NCBI RefSeq assembly: GCF_014805685.1
Contig: NC_060906.1
Location: forward strand, 19,942,164 to 20,006,163
Length of the DNA: 64,000 nt
Direction of reading: 5' to 3'
Source: Silurus meridionalis
Lineage: Eukaryota; Chordata; Actinopteri; Siluriformes; Siluridae
Shown here: positions 1-12,750 of the stretch, piece after piece
Layout: each line of letters opens with the position of its first letter
Position numbering within the stretch: the first letter of the stretch is position 1
The notes under the pieces: generated by a model
Seen by the model: the letters and a program-made list of their open reading frames with translations, nothing else
Told to the model about the DNA's origin: nothing
Databases searched by the model: none
Translations under genes and position numbers: made by a program

Positions 1-204
1 GTATGTGCCACGTGTGTATTTTTACAGCTTCTACATCCAATGCAAACACATTTACTGTAATTCACAGAGCGTTTTTTTTTTTTTTTTTTTTTTCGTGGTA
101 ATAATGAAAAGATTGTGTGTAAATGAGGCACAGTGTAGATGGAGAACTAATGCCTCGATGCGCTTCCACACTCTCTGACTCACAACACACTTAAAGGGGA
201 TGGT

Positions 205-490
205 TCACAAGAAATTTGAATTTACATAATTGTGTCATTACAGCAAATGTCAATCAGCAAAGACATGTTTGGTGTCTGACTTTTTTTTTTTTTTTAGTTC
301 TTTAGTTTTGCACTTGAGCTAACAAGTAATGGTTTGCTTATTTCGCCCAAATTAGTTCCTTGCTTTGTAATCTCACTTGGAAATAGGACGAGGCTGCATG
401 TACAAATTTAAGTTGAAAGCCCAAATGGGACAATTTTACCACCAAATGTCACCAAAGAACAAAGTAAACTAATTTGTCCAAGATGGCTGC
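205..490. repeat. Interspersed repeat family A, copy 1
   Basis: The segment with AGACATGTTTGGTGTCTGA and TTTAGTTTTGCAC, then GAGCTAACAAGTA, recurs at 24,080-24,330 with the same order and spacing. It is thus a dispersed repeat, type unknown. It ends near AAGATGGCTGCC, with a matching region at the other copy's end. Confidence 0.5.
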
Positions 491-559
491 CTCTTTAATG
501 TCACAGTGTTCTTTTTCTAAGCGAAATTCTGCTCATGTGTATAGATTACAGTGACTTTT

Positions 560-870
560 ATTTACTGCCACAGCCGGTAGCATTGCTGCCTCAGAACACA
601 TATCGTTTGATCTTGAGCTTGGGTTATGTCTGTGTGGAGTTTTGCAAGTTTTCCTGTTGTCGCCATGGCTTTCTTCCAGGTTTTCTAATTTTCTCCAACT
701 GCAGAATCAGTAGGTAGGTTATCTACAATATATTATGTCCCTAGGTTTGAAATGGGCTGGATTTGATATGGACTAACTCCCATCTAAAAGGTTTTCCAAT
801 TTTACACCAGGCGTTCCTGGGAAAGACTCCAAATCCACAGTAACCTGGACCAGGATAAAGATGAAAAAAT
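560..870 (+). repeat. tRNA-headed composite repeat family B, fragment
   Basis: Contains the ordered blocks GTGTGGAGTTTTGCA, TTCTTCCAGGTTTTCTAATTT, then CCTGGACCAGGATAAAGATG. These match copies at 9,700-10,060, 10,670-10,930 and 24,560-24,865. In the fullest copy the head resembles a tRNA promoter. Strongly decayed. Confidence 0.45.
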
Positions 871-1459
871 GAATGATTAGTCCTAACCAACATTAGCAGG
901 TCTGAGAAACACCGTTTAGAAGACAAATATTTATCTATACATGCCTCATAGTTACAATGTACATTTGACACACTCACCATTTCTTTATATATCTTCTGAA
1001 TATTTGACATAAACTGAATGTACATTCAACTTTTTTATTAATCTGTTTTCACTGATGTTCAGGAGCTCAGGGCAGAAATCTGATTAAATACATGTCAGTC
1101 TCAGTCCATGAAATATCCCACTGTCTCACATGGAGGCAGAAGGATTGTGATTTAATGCAGTTTTTGTGTATACAGTGTGTGAGATCAGAGAGTGTGTGTG
1201 TGATATATTTATCACACACACTTTAACTTCACTACTTTTCAGTCAAATATCAAATATATCAAATATCTTACTTCTTACTTTTTACTACATATTGGGAATG
1301 CAATTGTTCCTTTTTATTTATGAGTGGATGAAAATTGTATTATTATACTTATTTCTAATATACTATTAGTTATATAATTAAAAAACCTATAGTGTAGCGA
1401 GTAAAGTTTTAAGTCCCAAAGGATCGCTTTGGAGTTACGGGACAGGAGCGTCTGCGCAT

Positions 1460-1464
<5 letters not shown>

Positions 1465-1519
<55 letters not shown>
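1465..1519. repeat. (AT)n microsatellite
   Basis: Uninterrupted AT dinucleotide run of 55 bases. Confidence 0.98.
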
Positions 1520-1521
<2 letters not shown>

Positions 1522-1672
1522 TGAAGTACACAAAAACATTTGTAAAAATATAATATAAAAACTAAAAGTAAAAGTGCTCCCTGTAAACTTTTACTTTAGA
1601 GTAAATGTACAAAAGTATTTGCCTTTAAATGTATTTAAGTATACAAAGTACTATGATTTATTATGGCTATTG

Positions 1673-1779
<107 letters not shown>

Positions 1780-2296
1780 TAGAGGTCTTACAATACAAAA
1801 TTTACATGTATGGCAAACGTACAGTAATGTAAGTTGTAATGTAAATTAATTCACAGAAGCAACTCACAATAACTATGTTTTGATGGTTCCTAAGTTTACA
1901 TCTTAAGAACATCATCAGTAGCTGTCACTACAAAAACAAAAAAGTGTGTTATGAAGGAATTGAGTTAGAAAGGCTTTTTCTGGCTTGCTAATTTAAGAAC
2001 TTTTATAATAAATACATTTTTAGACATCGTTCGAAGACTGCTAGGGATTCATTTTTTTGGACATTAAGGGGAAATTTATTTCACCACTCCTCTGCCAGTG
2101 TAAAGAATCTTGAGGTATGTCTTTCTTGTATCCTGGGTGATGGAGAAACCAGCTGAGCAGTGCTACCAAAATAGTGAAATAAGGTTTGTGAGGTAGAGGG
2201 GTGCTGGTCTGGTTTTGGCTTTGTATGAAAGTATCAGTGCTTTATGGGTGATGTGGGCAGCTGCAGGCAACCAGGGGAGGGGGAGAAACAATGCTG

Positions 2297-2297
<1 letters not shown>

Positions 2298-2349
<52 letters not shown>
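2298..2349. repeat. (GT)n microsatellite
   Basis: About 26 uninterrupted GT units. Confidence 0.98.
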
Positions 2350-2350
<1 letters not shown>

Positions 2351-2617
2351 AGGTTTGACTGCCCCAGAACACTTTAACTATACCCCAGCTTTAAAAATAT
2401 TCATTAGATCTTTGGGATGTTAATGTGGAACCATCCTCAGCTGCTGCAAGGGCCTCCATGTTTTCAAAAGAACTTCATCATGAAGATGATCTCACTTAAC
2501 AACTCGGTTGTCTAAATTCTACATTCGAATTCAATCCTATTAACCACATTTTGTGATTTTGCTTAAACTCAACCCTTTCAGCACTGTCATTCTTTTCATT
2601 TTCAACCTTGTAATAAA

Positions 2618-2800
2618 AAGTCAAGTCAAAAAGCTTTTATTGTCATTTCAACCCTATATAGCTGACGCAATAGACAGTAAAATGAAACAACGTTCCTTCA
2701 GAACACAGAGCTAAGGACTAAATTAAGTGTCCTCACCACATAAAGTGCATGTGTGCAACCTGGTGCAAACAGTGCAGACACAAAACAGTGTGGGACAAAA
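2618..2800 (-). repeat. Non-LTR/SINE 3' end with TTGAC tail, copy 1
   Basis: On the minus strand the unit ends AATAAAAGCTTTTTGACTTGAC. It shares GTTGCACACATGCACTTTATG, the region around AGAACACAGAGCT and the TTGAC tail with 6,760-7,066. The unit shows 5' truncation and a 3' pentamer tail, as non-LTR retrotransposons and their SINEs do. Confidence 0.55.
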
Positions 2801-5800
2801 TAAGACTGTTATGTGAAATGGTTTCATGCATTCTTTTTTGAATGGATAAACATATGTTTTCTTAAATTCAGTATTACATTTATTTTTCTTTTCATTTTTC
2901 TGTGACTTAATGACACCCCTTTAATGACATCACCTTAAAAATTCTTACAGAGATTGAAAAAAAAATAAAAAGTAGACACTTGACATTTAATGTAACATAT
3001 TTAGTTATTTGCATATGACAAAAAAAAAAAAAAACGTGTAATGCCTTTCATTTAACACTAATTTCCTGCAGCTTAAAAACACAAAATGACTCACAGTGTC
3101 ACACTCTCGGTAGTGAAAAACCAATATAAAGTAACAAACGAGCTTCTGGTTTGATTAAGAAATACAGTGATGAGGAGCAGGTAGCCACAAGGGGGGGATA
3201 GCACTGCTTACACAAATGGTCAAGTGGCAGCTCAGTGGTCAAGGCTTCAGGTTGCTGATCAGACCTCAAATTCCTCAAAAGCACCAAGATTCCATGGGGG
3301 CAAGATTTGTTTTGTTTTTATTGACTTGGTCTGATTTAAATGAAACCATCAGATGAGGAAAAACAAATAATGCCTCCTTTGTGCACACACACCCCTAGAC
3401 CTACTGTACATGCACCCATATAATATATCCCCTATTATCTCCTTGTCCAAATTCCAGTTAGCACCATGCACATATTTGCTAGTTTAACAGCAAGCCTCGA
3501 CATATTCAGCCGCACTGAAATATCAAATCGCGCGGCGCAGTTCTACGACACAGTGCATTTTACCAGCATAAATCAAAGTTAGTGGATATGTCTGGCGTTC
3601 TCCATAATTACACAATGATATGCTATCAATAGTTGGCAGAGCCGGTGGGAGTGCAGTTAATGCCGAAATGTAACACAGATCACAGTTGGTCTCAGCATGT
3701 TAAGTTGGCAGGCGTCCAGAAGCAGGACAGGTTTTCTCTTGTGTACATGGGAAAATGCAGCCTTTCAAGCGAAGTCAAAACTATAGGTGGCTTGATCCGT
3801 TCTTTTTTTTCTTTCTTTCTTCTTCCCACTTTCTTTTCTTTTGCTGACTGACCAAGCCAGTTCCAGAGCAGAAGCTGTGGTCTAGTGATTATCTCACACC
3901 CTCTCACACACATACACACACACATTCCAGGTGCTGATTAGACTCTCGGGCATAAATCATACTTTCATCTTCTGAAGGCAACACAATGAAGTATATTTCC
4001 TTTCAGATGCGTTACTTCATACCTGTATAGTATCCTCGATGAGTGTAAATGGCCCACGATCGAGTCGAGCGGTGATGAGATGCCTCAGGCCGTCTATGTA
4101 ATGATGTTCCAAAATGATACCATACACATATACTCATTAGGGAAATCAGGGTCTGGGTATCGTAATGACAAACACTTCGCCGAAACATCTCGTTCGTGTC
4201 CCACAGTGTTATCCGTCCTCTCGTGTTTCTCACGCGCCGTCGGCCAACAAGAGTCGGCGACATAAAGGCGCAGGTGTGTGTTTTTCCCTCCAGGTTTCTT
4301 TGTGCCTGCATTGGGGAACAAGGTTTTAAAAGCTGCTGGTCAATCTTTTCACACGTCTATTGTGCAAACGGGGTTCACGGAGCAAACCAGCAGTGGCGGG
4401 CATCGACATAAAGGATGTTTTCTGCTTAAATGTTTTGTGGAGGGAGGAATGGGGGTTGGTTAGGTGTCCACAGAATTAATGTTATGAATAGTGGCTGGGG
4501 AAGGATAGACTTTTTTGTCTGTGATAAAGAAGTCTTTTGAGAGGTTTCGAGTTCAATAGCAGAGACCGCAGCAGCACGGCATACGGTCAAAGCCAGGAGA
4601 CACGGTCGCACACTGAGTGGTGTATAAGCAACCTGACTGAAAAGTTCTGTTGGCATAGTTGCATTTGCATAGGAAGTCTGTGGTGAAAAAAAAACTACAA
4701 AAACAAAAAAAGAAAAAAAGACATGAGGTATACCTTAGCATGGATGTGCAACCCTTAAAATCCTGGTTTATACTTAAGCTCAAGTACCTTCTCAGAAGAA
4801 TACAAAAGAAAAAACTCTGAATGCCTGGAACATTTCAAGAATTTTCCGAACACTGTGAGGTTTTAGCTATTTGCAGACTGCAAGTGAAACATAAGGTGGG
4901 GGTGGAAGAGCCAGTAAACAGGAAGTAGTCCTGGGTGAAAACAAGCAGACTTTTTTTTTTTTTTTTTTGCTTTTCTTTTTGAATTCTTTGACTTTTCAAA
5001 AGACAGCCCCGAAACACTGCGTCTAAGGAAAAGGACACCTCATTGCGTTCAGACTAAACAAAAAATATATAACTTTGATTAACATCATTTGTATTTCTTA
5101 CATGTCTAATGCTAATCTTCTATTTAATTGATGAAATTAAGAACAACACACAACGGGATGTGCTTTTATAGAAGTGTATAATTCCTTTTATACCACATAA
5201 ATACCACATATTTTAATTTGTAATTTCCCCGCATGCTTGCTAATGGTTTATAGTTATATTTAATGTTGTGGAACATTCATGGACGTTATAGTTATAAACA
5301 ATCATTCCCTGACCAGTCTTTCTTGTTTTCGCCGTCTTTCATGAACGGCTCATAGTTGTGAAGACTCTATCACGGCGGAAAATCGTCACAGACTGTTACA
5401 AAACAGATATCCTAGTCGTGAATATCACACAGACATGTACCAAGAGAAATTGAACGATTATGCATTCTTTTTATTTGCTTTTAATTTGCTTTATTATGTG
5501 AATTGTACAGTGTACAAGTCTTTTGTGAATGATACAAACTATACAAAGTCTGACTATAGAAAGGGTCATTGATGTTGCATTTATGATGTTAAGTTTTCCT
5601 TGCTATGTTCTTTCACCTTCACCCAAGTCACCTTCTGATTGAGGAATTCAACAGGAATGTGGCATTAAATAGTTGAACGCTAATGGGAAATTAAATCTAA
5701 CACCCATTACATGTCAGAGTGTTTCGGAAAAGAGGATTTATTCTGATTTTATCATTGCAGTGGTGTTAGTGTTTGTTAATCGAAAAGCAAAATCCATGAA

Positions 5801-6690
5801 CCGCACAGCACCAGTGTGTCAGCTGGTCCCTGAGTTCACATGGTCTCTTATATCTTCTTCCTTTTTGGACTATTGCACAATATCTACTCCCCCTTCCATA
5901 TGTCTGTAGACAAGCAACAATTAAAAAATTCACATGATACACGTGTAATAGATAGATCTCTGATTTCAGTCACTGTCGTCTGCTGTACACGGTACACTCA
6001 CACTTGCAGCGATGCCATTATTCTTTATTTATTTGGTCGGTGTGAGAAAATGCAGTGGAGGACGGCCAGCCCAAACAGTGGAGACGGTGCGCATATGCGT
6101 GAAGAAGGACAACAAGGTAAGTGTTAACAGCCGTCTCTGAGATGGTGCACGTGCTGCCAGCTGGCTTTGATAAACTGCCTTTTTTTTCCCTCTTTGCTCC
6201 CATTCTCCCACAGTGATTTTCTCAACAACACTGGGGGCCATTTATAGCCTTGTATGATGATCACAGATAACTCAAATTGCAAAACTAGCTGAACTTTGAA
6301 AAAAAAAATATTTTGAACATGACACCTATCTGACTATTAGGACTTTGAGAGCAGAGGAGGTCAAATCTGGTAGAGTAACAACTTAATGCCGAGATATCAA
6401 TCTCAAACCTGATCTGAAGGATTCCCTGGAGTTGCGTGGAAATTATTTGTTGGCCGTTATTGTATGAGAGGTTTAAGGCAACAAAAACAAACAAAAACAG
6501 GAATGTTAACCACCTTACATAGCACCCATATTAACACTTATGTACGAAAACGTGACTGGGCATGCAGTGTTAAAAATAAATAAATAAATTGTCTTACGTA
6601 CTATAGAAATTTACCAGTGATGTATAAGTATTAATTAAAGATTTATACAACATTTGATTTATTTACTGTATAGTTAGATTTAATGCTGTG
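2801..6690. other. Intergenic sequence; one candidate block at 4,000-4,640
   Basis: AT-rich, with homopolymers at 3,020, 4,680 and 4,950. The part at 4,000-4,640 is CpG-richer (CGATCGAGTCGAGCGG, CACGCGCCGTCGGCC), repeat-free and could be a conserved element. All short frames overlap on both strands and look random. Confidence 0.4.
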
Positions 6691-6759
6691 GGACCTTTTT
6701 TTTTTTCAGGAACGCCATTTTTGCACATCTTTTCTAGATTGCTGCTATTTGCTCTTTTG

Positions 6760-7066
6760 CACAACATTTTGTTTACATTTTTGCTACTGTTCACTTTGTC
6801 TCTTTACAAAAGGTTTACTGGCGGAGCTATTTTGTGTTTTGTGTATTGTCTTGCACTGTCTTGTGTTGTCTTGCACTGGTTGCACCAGGTTGCACACATG
6901 CACTTTATGTGGCGAGGACACACTAGTCCTTAGCTCTGTGTTTTCTGTAATTGTTATGGTATGTAGCATCAGGGTTCTGGAGGAACGTTGTTTCATATCA
7001 CTGTGTACTGCGTCAGCTATATATGGTTGAAATGACAAATAAAGCTTCTTGACTTGACTTGACTTG
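6760..7066 (+). repeat. Non-LTR/SINE 3' end with (TTGAC)n tail, copy 2
   Basis: Longer copy of the element at 2,618-2,800, in opposite orientation. It ends GACAAATAAAGCTTCTTGACTTGACTTGACTTGG. Its AATAAA and pentamer tail mark a 3' end. The open frames over it carry no recognised domain. Confidence 0.55.
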
Positions 7067-7424
7067 GTGATATAAAGTTGTCAATAAATCAGTTCATAAG
7101 ACAATAACTAAACTGAATTAATGCAACAATCATGAATTGATTATTGTTGGAAAAAAGGCAGACAACTGGTGTGTAAGACAATAATTCATTCTTGAAACCA
7201 ATGAGCAATCATGCTGATTTGAGATTTAATTCAAAATATGTTAAATAGTCCGTCTAGGTCCATATAAGATTCTGAACAATATTGGTCACGTATTAAGTAA
7301 GTGCTATTAAGTGTATTGTATCAAATGCATTGCAAGCAAATATCAAATTGGAGGCTCCTTCCAAAAGTCTTTAAAATAAATGATTCCTCACTAAGAATTA
7401 TAAAGCTTTAATCCCCCCTTGGGA

Positions 7425-7600
7425 AGGGGTAGTTTAACAGTTAAGACGTCGGACTTCTGGGTTCAAATCCTACCACCAATAAGCGGCCACTGCTTGGCCC
7501 TTGACCAAGTCCCTTAACCCTCAAATGCTAAGTTGTATGAATAAGATCCCTGCAAGTTGCTGTGTATTAAGGTTTCTGCCAAATGCCATAAATGTAAATG
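7425..7600 (+). repeat. tRNA-derived SINE
   Basis: The head GGGGTAGTTTAACAGTTAAG resembles a pol III A box, and GGGTTCAAATCC (7,459-7,470) a B box. The body has GGCCCTTGACCAAGTCCCTT, and the tail ends TTTCTGCCAAATGCCATAAATGTAAATG. The same tail ends the L2-like LINE at 32,310-32,355, which suggests that LINE's machinery mobilised it. Confidence 0.75.
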
Positions 7601-8178
7601 TTTACCTAGATGTTAATCCATCTATGTAGCACATCGGTCGTATTATTTGTACGATTTAAGGAGTATTATACGTATGTATAATTTGTATATATGTATGTAT
7701 GTATATATGTTTGTATATATGTATGTATGTAAGTATGAGTAGTGTTAAGATTAATTACTAAGGAAGTGATTTATAATGGGTATAATAATACAAACTCATA
7801 ATTTCAGCTGAACGACAGTCAGAGCTACTGCTCTAGAAAAAGAATCAACACCTTCTGACCAATCAGAATTAAGAATTCAGCAGTGGTCTAATTATTTGTG
7901 TATATTGTTCAGTTTTTTTTTTTTATCTACTTGCTTTTTCTCTATGTTGTGACATTTCCATTTCCAAAAATAGGCATTATTACCAAATTGTTTAATGATC
8001 GCTTTATTTACTTACATGTTTTAATATTTCACTTAAAATATAGCAACCAAATGGCAGTAGTAATCTACATCCTTCTCTTCATTCATACCCTAGCCTTCTG
8101 CTGCATAAACTATTAACACCAACAAAATAATTTATAGCTATTAATTACTGGTATTAGTTCAAGTAATAAAGTATATAA

Positions 8179-8700
8179 ACTTTATGGACAAAAGTATTGG
8201 GACACCTGATTTTTCCAGCCATATATGGTTCTTCCTCAAACTGTTTCTACAATGTTGGAGGCACACAATTGTACTGTATGTCTGCATTAAATAGCATGAA
8301 ATGTTCCCTTCACCTGAACTTGAAGGCCCAAACCTGTTCCAGCCAAACAATTCCCCTGTGCATAAAGCCAGCTTCATGAAGATATGCTTTATATCGTTTG
8401 GATTGGAAGATCTTCAGTGACCCGCAATAGAGATTCGACCACATCCCTAGTTAACACTTTTGGGATGAATTGACTGCACCCCAGTCCTCCTCAACTCACC
8501 TACATCAGTACCTGACTTTACTAACACCCTTGTGGCTGAATGAGCTAAAATCTCTGAAACACAATCCAAAATCTAGTGGAACATCTTCCCGGAAGAGTGG
8601 AGGTACATTCCCTATAAGAGCAAATAGGGACTGAATGTGGAAAAGGATGTTCAAAAAGCACACACCAATTCAGTGTCTATAAACATTCATCCATATAGTG
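8179..8700 (+). mobile_element. Non-autonomous Tc1-like element with both ends
   Basis: It starts ACTTTATGGACAAAAGTATTGGG and ends with the inverted counterpart (ATTCATCCATATAGTG). The interior retains decayed Tc1 transposase text (GGCCCAAACCTGTTCCAG, then CCCCTGTGCATAAAG, i.e. the LFQHDNAPVHK region). At 522 bp it is far too short for an active copy. Confidence 0.75.
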
Positions 8701-8829
8701 AATAAATTAGTGTAAGTGTTAGTGTAAGGAGTCAATGTAATGCACAATGAATAGAAAGTATAAAAATAAAGCATTAAGACTAGGGAAATTAGTGCTACTG
8801 ATGATCCAGACCCAGAGGATGATGAATGC

Positions 8830-9300
8830 TCTATCCACTGTCAAAAAAGCTTTTGCTGTCACTCACTTTACAAAGTGACCATATGACCTAATGATAAAAA
8901 GGGCAAACATCTCAGCTGGTCTCTATAGAGTGACTAGAGAAGGCTTGTGTGCTTTAATGGCCACTCGATTGCAGATGTGACACCTTATCTCCAAAGATGA
9001 CAAAGAAAGACATAAGACGAGTCAGACAGAATCCTCGATGGTAATTGATGGGATCGGATAACAAGCAAGCTATGAGGATCTTTTGAGTGCTTTGTCACAC
9101 CACCATCGTGGAAGGAACACCGCATAAGACAAATGAAGATGCCAGATACTGTATGTAAGAATCGTCACTGCAGGCCAGCTGGTGTGTTTATGTCTCGGCA
9201 AGGTCACCGAGAAGCGGCGGTATGTTCTGTCATCTCCATCAACGCGTCAAGGTTGTTTCTGAAGGCAGGACAGATTGCATGCACTTGAAAGTGTCAGGGT
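8830..9300. promoter_or_regulatory. Candidate conserved non-coding block
   Basis: Repeat-free, balanced composition with motif-like cores (ATGGTAATTGATGG, CACCTTATCTCC, CAGCTGG) and no coding frame. Conservation is inferred from texture only. Confidence 0.25.
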
Positions 9301-9699
9301 ATGTCTGTGTATATATGGTTAGGGGGTTTTCATCTGAGATGGGTTTATGTCTACTAAACAGAATAAATTAACTAATTTATTAAAATTTCGAGTAAAAACG
9401 AGACAAAGCTATTTTAACTTATATAAACATTATTTCCTGTCAGTATAAAACATTTTATTTAAACAAGATCACAGAAAATACATTTTTAATACACTTTATT
9501 ACCAGATACTGCTTAATTTTTAGTGTATTTTGTGGATTTCAATCTACTACAATGTATTTTTATTCGCAGTCTCAAAACAAAAGTATTAATAATTTAGTGA
9601 AATGCTCATTTAATTTCTTTTTCATTTTCATCTTTAATTTCTTTTGCTCTAATTGTGCCACACATTAATAAAGATTTACCAAACACATTCGGCTGATTT

Positions 9700-10060
9700 T
9701 GTATAAACTTGAATACAAAAAACTTTCTGTATTTTTCACCTCACAGCTCCAGGGTTTCTGGTTCCATCCTGTGATCAGGTTACTGTCTGTCTGGACCATC
9801 ATATGTTCTCCCTGGGTTTGCTTCAGGTTCTGGTTTCCTTCTGCCATCCAGAAAAAAATGCAGGAGGTGGATTGGATACTGTAAATTGCTGCTAGGTGTG
9901 TAGGAGGGTGCGAATATTTGTGTGCATGGTACCCTGCGATGGACTGCCATCTCATCCAGGTTTGTATTCATGCCAAGTGTTTCTGGGATAAACTCAGAAT
10001 CCGGTGTAATCCTGATCAGGATAAAACTTTCACTGAAAATTTCTGGAAAGAATGTGATAA
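9700..10060 (+). repeat. Repeat family B copy
   Basis: Blocks CACAGCTCCAGGGTTTCTGG, ATGTTCTCCCTGGGTTTGC, then CCCTGCGATGGACTGCCATC and CCTGATCAGGATAAA are the familiar fish repeat order, here a diverged, nearly full-length copy. Confidence 0.55.
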
Positions 10061-10121
10061 TTAGTGAATACATTATTATGCATAATTGTATAAATATTTT
10101 TCTGAATAATAATTATAACAG

Positions 10122-10194
10122 TAATAATAATAATAATAATAGTAATATTAATAATAATAATAATAAAACAGCTCTTGGTAGTTTCCTGAGACAG

Positions 10195-10245
<51 letters not shown>
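10122..10245. repeat. Inverted (AAT)n / (TTA)n pair
   Basis: An AAT-rich run (10,122-10,165) faces a TTA run (10,197-10,245) across about 30 bases, so a single strand could fold into a long imperfect A-T hairpin. Confidence 0.9.
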
Positions 10246-10669
10246 CAATTGTCATTGTTAATTAGAATAATTTATGCACATTTATATATCAAGTGTAATC
10301 CAAAATCTTCAGGTTTCCAGTGGAAAAATGCTCCCTTAATACGTTCCCAGAACTGTGCCTATTAATCACCTCTTATACAAGGGTGGACACGGTGATAAAA
10401 GTGATATAAACCATCAGTAATGACAAAGATAACCACTTACAATAATTACATAAAGCCTACAGCATCAATCACAATCACATCATTTCACAAAATCTAATAA
10501 TAAACTGAGCAGAGACGGGATCTAGTGATTATGTCAGTTTGGTAGAGAGTTATCACACTCTGAACATTTTTATTTCCACGTTTTGTAGTGTGTTTATGGT
10601 CGTTTCTGTTTTGTAGTAAAGACATTTTATTATGCCAATGTAGACAATAAACGACAGTGAATGTCCGGG

Positions 10670-10930
10670 TGTCTCACAGCTCCAGAATTCCCAGTTCTAA
10701 CCCCAAGATCTTTATGGAGTTGCATGTGTTTCCCATAGTGTCCATGTGGTTTCCTTTAGGTTTTTAGTTTTTGGTGGACTGGTTACTCTACATTGCCTCC
10801 AGGTGTAAATGTGTGTAATGGAACAGACTCGCAGCAAATTGAGGGTGTATTCCCTTTTCACACACACCGTTCCCAGGATAAGAATCGGGTGTAATGCATC
10901 CCGAGGATAAACCACTTACTGGAGATGAAC
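10670..10930 (+). repeat. Repeat family B copy
   Basis: TCTCACAGCTCCAGAATTCC, GTGTCCATGTGGTTTCCTTT and CCGAGGATAAACCACTTACT follow the same order as 9,700-10,060. Diverged. Confidence 0.5.
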
Positions 10931-11069
10931 AAATGAATAAAATGTGAAGCACCAAAGCTGATGTTTAAAAACCCGATATATATGTTCAGTCAAGCAAGGA
11001 ATTTGTTTTAAGCTTCTGAACTCTGCCCTATACCTTATTTTACCTGATTAACAGCTTTGTAAATCCATT

Positions 11070-11480
11070 TTAAAATCATCCTGACAGTCACTTGTATGAT
11101 GTCCCAATAAGATAAATGACGGCCCTGTGCTGGCCCATGCTTCCCGTTTTCATCTGGCCCACATACCACCTCGGAATGACGGCTATGAGCTTGTGTGGAT
11201 CTGGCTGCCAGAGCACAGCCACAACTCAGCCTTGATGAGACCATATTTCAGGCATGATATGGAGCAGAACTTACACTTGGGCCATTTTTGGCCCAAAATG
11301 TAAATGCAGCACGGGCATTAGATATGCTTGATTGCATTCGAGCCGTTTTTGGCTCTGATTTCGAATACCACAATAACCTTAAATGTGGCTGCTTAAAGTT
11401 AGGCCACATTTGGCCCAGGATCCACTTTGCCACTTCTATAACTGACCCTTGTGTGCTTAAACTTAGCCGTATTCTCTGTC
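11070..11480. repeat. TGGCCCA-rich interspersed repeat
   Basis: Recurrent CTGGCCCA, TTGGGCCA, TTTTGGCCCA and CATTTGGCCCAGG motifs in both orientations, typical of an abundant fish repeat of unclear class. The open frames here (about 70-90 codons) show no domain. Confidence 0.4.
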
Positions 11481-11689
11481 GTAGTCCCATTCTGCTATGC
11501 CCTAAATACAGAACATTCCTACGTGATCAATATTCCTTTTCTAACAATGCATGACCGGATGAAAAGGCAGTGGAAAAAAAATAGATAAAGGATGTTAACT
11601 TGAATGAGATCTTCATTAAAGTAGGGCACACACAAAAAAAGTTCAATGTATTACTCATAGGAGGTAATTAAATAATTCTGCTTTTCCTC

Positions 11690-12080
11690 CTCGGCCTCTT
11701 GTTATGTGATTGTGCGAGCATCCTTTTGAACAGTTCCTGAAATTATCATTAAACCAGCAAGACTCTGCTGTTTTTTTGTTTCTTTTTATAATTTAACTTT
11801 TGATTTCCCCCTCTCCTGCTGGAGTCTCTGTCTGTCTCCGGAGAAGCTTGGCTGCTCTACTTACCAGGAATGCGCTTTCTTAGAGAGAATCCCTGCGTCG
11901 ATGGTTATTATGCAGACAGTGAAAGAAGCAGCGAGGGACACGTTTCAGCATGCTGCTCTTGGCTTCTCTTGGTCCCTACTGGGAGGGAGGACTCTTGATT
12001 GGGGGAAACGAGGCAATGACAAAAAGTTGGCATCGTCTTATTCAGTTTTTGACATCACAATAATGGGGGATGTTACTGTG
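11690..12080. promoter_or_regulatory. Candidate conserved non-coding block
   Basis: Repeat-poor sequence with mixed composition (CTCTCCTGCTGGAGTC, AATTATCATTAAACC, ATGGTTATTATGCAG). The short frames are not protein-like. Confidence 0.25.
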
Positions 12081-12529
12081 AAAGAAGAAAAAGTAAAAAA
12101 AAATGTTGGATAGGTTTCAGAAAGGGTGAAAGGAGCAGAAAGGTTCATCATTAGGTGAATTTGCATAGGAGTTATTTATTGAAAGAGGTTATGGTTCATC
12201 TTTTCAGCTTTTTTAGCACAAGGCCTTATCATACGTATAAAACTATTATGCACAGGTATGTCAGGCCTTTTAGGACTTGGAAGCATGTTAAACAGAAACA
12301 CTGCACTTATTAAACCACACAAAACTTTTCTCATTTATTTTGTTGTATTATAACATTGTTTCTCTGCATTTTTGAAAAAATCACTGTTTGATCGATACCC
12401 TTCTTTATGATTAAATGTGCTGTCGTGTATCACGTGTCATCTTAGTCGATGCTCATGACTGAGTGTGAGGTTGCCAAAAGACTTTCCTTGAAAGTAATCA
12501 ATATTTTGAATAAGAAAGAAACGTGCATT

Positions 12530-12750
12530 AGACTTGTCACATGTACATTACAGCACAGCGAAATTCATCTTCACATATCCCAAGAATATCAGGAAGCCGC
12601 AAAGTCAGAGCACAGTATCAGCTGTGTTACAACACCTTAAGGGCCTTTCTCAAGATCCCTAAGAGTGGCAGCTTGGCAATAACGGGGCTTGAACCCTGCA
12701 GCTTCCGATCCGTAACCCAGAGCCTTAACCACTGAGCTACCACCTTCCCA
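12530..12750 (-). repeat. tRNA-headed SINE (second type)
   Basis: On the minus strand the head GGTAGCTCAGTGGTTAAGG (A-box-like), then GGGTTCAAGCCCC (B box), is followed by a body different from the 7,425 type. It ends with CTGTAATGTACATGTGACA. Confidence 0.65.

Noticed and set aside
7425..7500. Possible tRNA gene
   Set aside because: A and B box-like text belongs to a SINE head followed by SINE body and tail; no cloverleaf is intact. The same applies to other SINE heads.
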